DNA of 64,000 bases. Origin: Epiperipatus broadwayi (Eukaryota; Onychophora; Udeonychophora; Euonychophora; Peripatidae). Of the stretch, positions 53,455 to 64,000 are shown one piece after another (within the stretch, counting starts at the first letter, position 1; each line of letters starts with the position of its first letter). The stretch covers positions 3,333,753 through 3,397,752 of the forward strand of contig JAQFVV010012423.1 of NCBI GenBank assembly GCA_028023455.1. The letters run 5' to 3'. The translations under genes were made by a program, and so were the position numbers. The notes under the pieces were generated by a model, which saw only the letters and a program-made list of their open reading frames with translations, was not told where the DNA came from and made no database searches.

Positions 53455-53464
53455 TTTTAAATGT
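53385..53464. repeat. TA tracts with a (TA)n-cored palindrome
   Basis: ACATTTAAAACC (53409-53420) and GGTTTTAAATGT (53453-53464) are exact complements around a TA tract. A further TA tract precedes them. Confidence 0.9.
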
Positions 53465-55494
53465 TATATATTATTGGGAAATTGACAAAATTGCCCTTAT
53501 AAAGATTATTTTTAACAAAGGATCATTTTAACTGAAAGAATAGTAGGACAAACTACTAATTTCCATTCTACATGTCCTTGTCATTAAAACTGTTATTGTA
53601 TTATTCTGTGATTATTTGTATGGGAAATAAATATGTACTTATAAGTTTTATAAAACCAAAATATTATTCTTTTTAAAAAAATCACATTGATCTCAGAAAG
53701 TTATTTTTCTGCATGAGCAGATGTTTGCTCATGACGATATAATATTATGTGACTTTATTAAATATCTCTGAATTTGTCATAATTATACTATATATAAAGA
53801 GGTTCATGCTAATGTTGTAAGAACATACATGTACAAAGTTCATAACTGAAATTCATGGCTAGACTATGTGAACTTTTTTAGATCACATGAAAACGTAGGA
53901 TTTCTTTTTTAAAATATTTGATTCAAAATATTATTAAATTAAAAATAAAGACCCCAAATAAATTTGGGTTATTCAAGTTCCAATTCAATGACTATTAAAA
54001 CAAATACAATTGTAATAGAATGTACCCTTCACTATTGTGAAAATGTGGCATAATCTAATAATGGAGTGACCATGATTATCATGGATATTTTAATATATTA
54101 TAGAAAGTGTCAGGTGCTGTGCTTAGACAATTAGGTGACTCCTCAGCAAATAATAGAATATACTTTAGATATGAATGAAATTATGCATAACAAATGCACA
54201 GTGGTCAAGTATAAAATTATTCTGCCTCATAGAATATAATGTTGGTTTGACAAAGGCTAGGTACAGTTTAGTCATTTCTATCTCTCTTTGTTTTATTCAT
54301 TAAAAAATAATGTAATTACTATTCACTGTGCATCTTCTATGCCAGCAGATATCTCAATATAATAACTGTGACTATGAGAGTGTATGTTGTGCAACAACAT
54401 TTTAATTCTTTAATTATATATATATGAAAATTTTGACTTCAATTTTCTTTTTTAAAGTCCAAGTTCTTAAGAATTAAGAAATTTACTTCAGGGCTGATTT
54501 AATAGGCTGGCAGTTTTTAATTATGGTCTTATCTTGAGTCTGTACAATCATTATTGAAAGAGTATAGAATTGAATTTCTGTGTATTTTTAAGGAAGTCTA
54601 TATGGGAATACCAGTGCTTATCATAGAAATAGAAGAACCTGGTAAATGTAGTCTAAAATTGGCTGAGTGACACAGACTAAAGAACTATCAAAATATAAAA
54701 TTCATATACCTAATCTTAATAGAGCCAATTATGGATACACATTTGTTTATATTTTTTTAGAAAGGCAAATCAATCAGTGAAAAAGGAATGTGTTTTCTGT
54801 AATGTTTAACTTAAAATATTCTATTATTGGAGTTTATCATTGCATTAATGGAAGGTTAATAGTGATATCATTTCACTTTTCACAATCCTAACTTGTTATT
54901 ATTTTATTAGTGTCCTCGATCCAATATTAGATTCACTGAAAGAAATTGTTTTATTCTTTGTTGGATAGCATTATTACAGCAACACAACTAAAAAATCAGA
55001 GACTTTAATACATTTGTTGGTACACATAGAATATTGTGATTAAAATGAAAATAATGGTATAAGTACTGTAAATTCAAATTATTTGTTAATATTGAAAATA
55101 TTCTCTTTGTTTACAGCTGTCAAGTAACATGAACACATCAGTTCTCAAAACAATGGTCTTCGGTGGATTACAATATTGTTAGAAGTCAGAATATAAGAAA
55201 CATTAACAATACATGAGTACTTAAGATCATAGGTTAGTATGATACAACATTAAAATAATAGTTGCAATAAAAATAGACATTATTGACAAGTATAACTAAT
55301 TAATGGATCTCAAATAGCTTTCCAAATTATCATTCTTAAGTTTATGCTTAAAAAGTAATAAACGGTTAAATTCAAGGTGTTAAGAAGATAATTATTGTCA
55401 TGTTTAAATTAATCAAATCATTTGAAGTTGAATAACAATTTTTAAATTATGAGGTGATTTCCACTAACTTTAAATAATTCATAACAAAGCAAAA
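53465..55494. other. No gene recognised (2 kb)
   Basis: AT-rich unique sequence with no frame over 60 codons and no repeat seen. Confidence 0.5.
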
Positions 55495-55720
55495 CTCTCC
55501 ATCCAGTAGTGCCATCTTGTGCCAACAAGAGCAATCAATGGATGCCAGAAGGCTTGTGCATAAAATCCCTATCTAGTGCCTACTCATCCAATATCCCCAG
55601 ACTAGTTTCTGGCTTGTGGCCTTCATCAGTGAGGAGACTTGAATCTGAGAGCATTGCACCTAGATCTTAGGATCTAATGCAACCCTCTAGCAGCCTTGTT
55701 TAATAACAATTATGTGCTAG
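55495..55720 (-). mobile_element. Non-coding repeat carrying a hammerhead motif
   Basis: A patch of more balanced base composition in AT-rich surroundings, without an open frame. It centres on the ribozyme-like motif described next. Its limits are judged from composition only, and no second copy is in this window. Confidence 0.4.
55594..55635 (-). ncRNA. Hammerhead ribozyme-like motif, type I, intact core
   Basis: On the minus strand: stem I strand UCCUCA (55630-55635), core CUGAUGA (55623-55629), stem II AGGCCACAAGCCA with a GGC/GCC helix and an A-A mismatch at its base, GAAA (55606-55609), stem III of A-U and C-G with a two-base loop UA, and cleavage triplet GUC with predicted cleavage between 55600 and 55599. 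The return strand UGGGGA pairs with UCCUCA (five standard pairs and one G-U). Every catalytic core base is present. The very short stem III resembles newt satellite hammerheads, which act as dimers. The mismatch next to the core is the main doubt. Confidence 0.58.
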
Positions 55721-57599
55721 TATGAGATAGTGATCATGTGATGTTTAGTGGTTTAAAACTTTAAATAGTTGCTAATTCCAAAAAAAAAAAAATTTGCAGA
55801 TTTAGTAACTTCATAAAAAATCAAGTCAAGATAAGTAGACATAATGGCAATCTGATATGATTGAATGAATATTCAAAGAAATTTTTTCAAAAGTTACACA
55901 GGTCACATAATTTGCAAAAAAATCAATTTTATTTAATTTCCAAATACATTAACAACAAAAAAACATATTGGAGATTTTTATGTTTCTGAATTGTAGTATA
56001 TAAAATGCAATTATTAGATTTTTATTCCAATTCTATAGGAAAATAAAAGTTTTTTGATTTGAAAAATAATTTAAATATGAATAAAAATAATAGATTATTG
56101 AGAATAATTAGAAAATGCAGACAACTAAATAATAACTTATATCTTATCTTAAAAGCCTATTAATAACTAAATTATCACCTTTCTTAATATATCCTGGAAT
56201 CATCATTTTTCAATATGAATTTTGTAAAAAATGTTCAAAAATTAGAATGACTAATATCTTGATTTGAATTTGCCTACTATTAAAAGTGATGATTATAAAT
56301 CTGATGTAAAGTTTTGACATTTAATGTATGTATTCAACAAAAATCTAATTAATATTAATTGATGTTAATTTTTATATGACAAAGATTATGACAACATATA
56401 AGTTTATCTTTATGAAATTTTATTTTAATTTTTAAGCTTGTCTCAATAAATTTCTGCAATAATTAAGTTTTCTCTTATATTAAAACTTTCTGGCATGTCA
56501 AGAACTTCATTCATATTATTTTTAAATTGTTGGCATTTGTATATAAAAAAAAAATTAATTAATTATTTTACTTTACATTTAACATTAGACCATTAATTCC
56601 GAAATATATAAAATAATATCATCCATATATTTATTATCTTTCTTTTTATAAACATTGTTTATTCTATGTCCCATTTTTATTTATATTCATTTATAATACA
56701 TATATTTCATGGATAGTGGTACAGCATTTTAACGATGACTACAGTCATTTTAAGATTATTTTCAAATTATCCCTACATAAATTATATATAGATTTGCAAA
56801 ATAATAATAGCAATCTTCTTAAATATTTACAACTCAACATCTACTTATAATGTAAGTTTACAAATGTGATAAGATATCTGTCTCAATATCTAAAGAAAAA
56901 TTAATACTAGAATACAAACCAAAAAATTATACACTTTTTTAAAAAAAAATCAAGCAGATGAGACTAAAGAATGATCTGTAACTTTGCCACATGCAGAAAT
57001 TTTAAATGTATAATATTTTAAGACCTTTGTTTTGAAAGCTTTCAAACAGATATTAAAAAATGGGAAGCAAACTGAAACTGTTTCTGTCTTTAGTATTAGC
57101 CTTTGCATGTAAAATAAATGTTAGACATAATGTCTTTTGTTAATAAACCAAAAAATGCAGAAAATACTCCCAATTATCAGATACCAAAGATTTGTAGACT
57201 CTGCTTATTTTAGAATTCAACAGGTCATGCTCTTTAATGGCCTCAGTAGTAACTGGAAAAGAAGTTGATATAAAACAATGTTGATGTCTGTTGTTAAAAT
57301 CACAATAGAGCAAGAGAAAACAAAATTGTTGAATTTAAGTAAATAATGATCAGGGCATGGCATTATTGAATTTTCCATTTATTATACCAAACATGTTTAC
57401 TCATGTTATCATGTAAAAATTATTAAAAATCAGAAATATGAATTAAAAAATTGAACTTACTCTAAAATGGTATCAAATGTTGTATATCTATCAGTTACTT
57501 TAGTTGTTATGATTTACATCTTGTTTTTACTGGTGTCTTTGAGTTTAACCTTGGAGGTTGTTTCATTTTGAACATTCACTCTGGTACTATTATTATTAT
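55721..57599. other. No gene recognised
   Basis: AT-rich with short A runs. Nothing further is seen. Confidence 0.5.
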
Positions 57600-57601
57600 T
57601 C

Positions 57602-58804
<1,203 letters not shown>

Positions 58805-59175
58805 CATTATATGTAACGTTTATATTAGATATCAATTCATCAAAGTTTAATGAACAAGTTTCAATCTTCTCAACCTTCCAACTCTTCAGCCATCCATGCC
58901 ATTGAAAATCCAATGAAAGAATACTCAAAGCTTTTCTTGATGCCAATATTATTGTCATACTCATGTTGATCTTAAGATCATTCTGACCTGGAATTTAATA
59001 TGTCCATTTAAATACACAGAAAAGGGTTGGACAAAATAGAGGCTGAATATGTAATATTCAAGTAAAAAATTTTATCTAGACTAACTTTAATGTAATTAGA
59101 GTGGACTTAGAAGTCAGATTTCCAAGCTTCTTACAGCAATGCACTGCATCTTATACAATCAATAAACTAGATCAC
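58805..59175 (-). repeat. Hammerhead-repeat family, copy O, inverted and truncated
   Basis: The reverse complement aligns with copies P and Q: GCATTGCTGTAAGAAGCTTG, ATATTACATATTCAGCCT, TATTTAAATGGACATATTAA and GGCTGAAGAGTTGGAAGG. It stops before the ribozyme segment, so no hammerhead is present in this copy. Confidence 0.7.
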
Positions 59176-59513
59176 ATAAATATGAAAATGATAAAGTTTA
59201 GTATTGACAAAATACTTACATTTGAAAATTACATATTCAGCCTGTATTTTACCTAACCCTCTTCTGTATATTTAAATGAACATATTAATTATAATCTATA
59301 TGTGAATGATCAAAGTGACAAAGTCAACAAGATTATTGGCAATAGTAAGGGTTTTAAGTGTTCCATATTCAGTTCAGATTTTTCATGATATGTATTCCTG
59401 AAGAGATGGAGAGTGAAGAAAATTGAAGCTTGACCATTACACTTTGATGATTTTCTAACTTAATACAAACTGAGCACTGATTATATATATATATGTGTTG
59501 GAGATGGTGACAT

Positions 59514-59647
<134 letters not shown>

Positions 59648-59759
59648 TCATTTATCTTTTTACATGAATGTGATCATATGTATGGGTTGTATAAAATGGA
59701 GTGCATAGCTTTAGGGAAATTGAAAGTCTGAAATCAAGTCCTTCCTACTTGCCTTAAGT

Positions 59760-60190
59760 TTAGAATAAAATTTATTAGAATATTACATACTTAGCCCTAT
59801 TATGCCCATCCATCTTTTGTTTATTTCAATGGACATATTAAATCCTATACAGTATGGGTCAGAATGACAATAGTATTGGCAGCAACAAACGATTTGAGAG
59901 TTTCAATTATCAGATTTTTAATAATATGGATAACTGAAGAGATGGATGGCATTGAAAATTGATGCATGTCCATTAAAGTTTAAGATTTGTTATTTTAATA
60001 TAAACTGAGCACTGAGTGTAATTATGTGTGAAAGATAGTTAACTGGACCAACTGATGTGTGTTGATTCAGCACAAAATATGGATATTGGATATCAATTAT
60101 CATTTTCCCATTTGTGTGGTCATGTATATCAGTTGTTATAAGATGAATTGCATAACTCTAGAGAGCTTGAAAGTCTGAGTTCAAGTTAAA
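59760..60190 (+). repeat. Hammerhead-repeat family, copy Q
   Basis: Diverged tandem partner of copy P. The ribozyme-like boxes of P and Q lie 531 bases apart, about 430 without the TA expansion. This resembles the unit size of known hammerhead satellites and retrozymes. No frame is preserved. Confidence 0.72.
60045..60092 (+). ncRNA. Hammerhead-like motif, copy Q (degenerate)
   Basis: GGACCAA, core CTGATGT (60052-60058; final A changed), stem II GTGTTG-ATT-CAGCAC with all six pairs formed, AAAA in place of GAAA (60074-60077), a two-pair stem III with loop AUGG, and cleavage triplet AUA before UUGG, which pairs with CCAA to start stem I. Compared with P, the base of stem II is G-C where the P/R pattern implies A-U. 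This compensatory change supports selection on the fold in the past. Confidence 0.42.
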
Positions 60191-60196
60191 TATATA

Positions 60197-60300
60197 ATAA
60201 ATTTAACGGTTTACAAACTATTATAAACAATGCTTAAAACTGAAAGTACTTCTGCGAATTTAAGGATTGTTTATAAGAGTTTGTAAACCGTTAAATTTAT
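60197..60300. repeat. 35-bp palindrome, relative of the 36.1-kb hairpin
   Basis: Arms 60197-60231 and 60266-60300 match at 34 of 35 positions (contain TTTAACGGTTTACAAAC). The loop holds ACTTCTGCGAATTTAAGG, close to ACTTCTGCGGATTTAAAG at 36.24 kb. The flank TCAATTATAATTACAATTTT also matches, so both belong to one family. Confidence 0.88.
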
Positions 60301-60656
60301 TTATTCAATTATAATTACAATTTTATTTTAATTAACGCACATTTTATTTATTATATATATATATTAAATACACATGTATACTGTATACATATATAGTTCA
60401 CTTTTATTTACAATTTTTAGTATCATTGTAAATTTTAAATCCAAAAATTTGATGATTATTATTACATAATTATAAAATATTATATTGTTTTAGATGGTTA
60501 ACTGCAGTGATAGTTGTTTACTGTCCTCTTAGCAATACATTTTTAAGGTAATATCCTTTGCTGCACTCCCTGGACTCAGTGTTTCATGGATCAAAATAAG
60601 TTCTGCAACTTCAGCGTTCAACCTTCTTATAATCTCCTCAAACATAAAGCTAAACA
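60301..60656. other. No gene recognised
   Basis: AT-rich flank of the palindrome, then a short patch with normal composition near 60550-60640. Nothing further is seen. Confidence 0.5.
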
Positions 60657-62934
<2,278 letters not shown>

Positions 62935-63054
62935 TTACATATGAGTTGTTATATATATATATATATTAATAAGTGAAAGTTATATTCGCATATTTTTACT
63001 TACATATGAGTTGTTATATATATATATATATTAATAAGTGAAAGTTATATTCGC
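62935..63054. repeat. Two-copy tandem repeat, 65-bp unit
   Basis: TTACATATGAGTTGTTATAT followed by a TA run and TTAATAAGTGAAAGTTATAT with TCGCA, in two almost identical copies from 62935 and 63000. Confidence 0.92.
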
Positions 63055-63698
63055 AATTTTTTTTTATTCTAAAAATTTTTTATTATAATATATAACTTAA
63101 TTTTTTTTTTATTATCTATTCTATTAATTACAATATTTTACCCTTTAATTATTCACATATCTATTGATCTTTTTTTATTTTAACTTCATATGATAACTCT
63201 TATGTAGACCTAAACAACAATTCACATATTTGATGTGTATAATATACTTTTATTTACTTTTTTTTTTTTTTAATTTTGAATATTTGGAAAATATAGATAT
63301 AAATTTGTGTTTATATTAATGCATACTTGTTGAGCACAAATATGTCTTTATCTATTTATATATTTTTTTGTATTTGGGTTTGTATTTGAAAACTATATAA
63401 AACACTGATACTACCTAAAATCAAATCATAATATAGAAATAAAGCATGTACTATTTGTTTTATAAGTAATGCCTTTGTAATTTATTTGAAGAGTATTAAT
63501 ATTTTATTCTTATTTTTCTTTTAGTGCCAAAGTCATTATGAAATTAATTGAATTCCCAATTTCGTGGAGAATAACTTTGTATTTCACTTATTATTCAGTA
63601 TTTAGGTCACTTACACACATTAATGTTCATTGATATGTTTAGATATATATAATTCTATTTATTGGATGTGTATATTAGTTTTAATAGAATTCCCTTTG

Positions 63699-63705
<7 letters not shown>
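63055..63705. other. No gene recognised
   Basis: T-rich unique sequence. Nothing further is seen. Confidence 0.5.

Positions 63706-63782
<77 letters not shown>
63706..63782. repeat. (TA)n microsatellite, 77 bp
   Basis: Uninterrupted TA tract near the end of the window. The remaining bases to 64000 hold nothing recognisable. Confidence 0.97.
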
Positions 63783-63786
<4 letters not shown>

Positions 63787-64000
63787 AGTTAGTCATATCA
63801 ACCTAAGAATAAATTATAATAATAAGTCTCATTATTGCTCTGTATGATTTTGGATTTATTTCATGTATAGCTAGTTGGAAGGGCATATAAACAATTTATT
63901 TAAATATAATTGGAATAATTTTATCTTTCTTCATTTAAATTATACAATCTATTATATTTGGCTTTCTCAACAATTGGATTCATTTAGATTGTTAAGGTCT

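Overview
This is a strongly AT-rich stretch of animal nuclear DNA, almost certainly from an invertebrate. The evidence is its retroelements: Penelope-like elements with a GIY-YIG endonuclease, RTE-type LINEs, an LTR and a tRNA-derived SINE pair, together with dozens of (TA)n microsatellites and (ATT)n tracts. AT-rich molluscs, cnidarians, flatworms and arthropods would all fit, and I cannot place it further. There is one 500-base N gap. I recognise no host protein-coding gene, tRNA gene or rRNA gene. Open frames outside the retroelements are short and lack recognisable motifs.

Layout. 1-5 kb: unannotated DNA, a 2.2-kb dispersed repeat carrying the gap (copy A), and a hammerhead-like fragment. 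5-11 kb: a decayed coiled-coil reading frame, small tandem repeats and TA tracts. 11.05-15.12 kb: two nearly identical Penelope-like elements joined head to head, with one open reading frame intact, bounded by a 17-bp direct repeat. 15-22 kb: mostly featureless, with a 70-bp tandem repeat and a degraded Penelope fragment. 22.7-24.2 kb: a cluster of hammerhead-ribozyme-bearing repeats, including two 280-bp direct repeats whose predicted cleavage sites lie 398 nt apart. 25-29 kb: an RTE fragment, a 310-bp inverted repeat and a tandem 930-bp duplication. 29.8-31.7 kb: a Penelope fragment and a 335-bp LTR. 33.9-36.3 kb: a 341/360-bp satellite and a perfect 70-bp palindrome. 36-42 kb: featureless apart from one palindrome. 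43-53.4 kb: two RTE LINEs, an inverted SINE pair, copy B of the 2.2-kb repeat and a 300-bp inverted repeat. 53-64 kb: a second type of hammerhead-bearing repeat, trinucleotide tracts and TA tracts.

The most notable signal is a set of hammerhead-like RNA motifs (conserved core CUGANGA plus GAAA, three short helices and an NUH cleavage triplet). They occur at seven places in at least three different repeat contexts: 4.83, 22.90, 23.65, 24.05, 55.61, 59.53 and 60.06 kb. Several show compensatory changes, meaning both sides of a pair change together. The paired copies at 23.6 and 24.0 kb have the architecture of a retrozyme, a non-coding retroelement mobilised through self-cleaved circular RNA. 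The Penelope 3' regions carry a hammerhead-shaped fold with an altered core.

A second theme is inverted symmetry at every scale: 9-28-bp arms around TA tracts, 35- and 70-bp hairpins, 150-300-bp fold-backs and the 4-kb Penelope dimer. No genes act together here as a pathway. The functional logic is that of autonomous retroelements (Penelope, RTE, LTR) alongside non-autonomous repeats that may use them.
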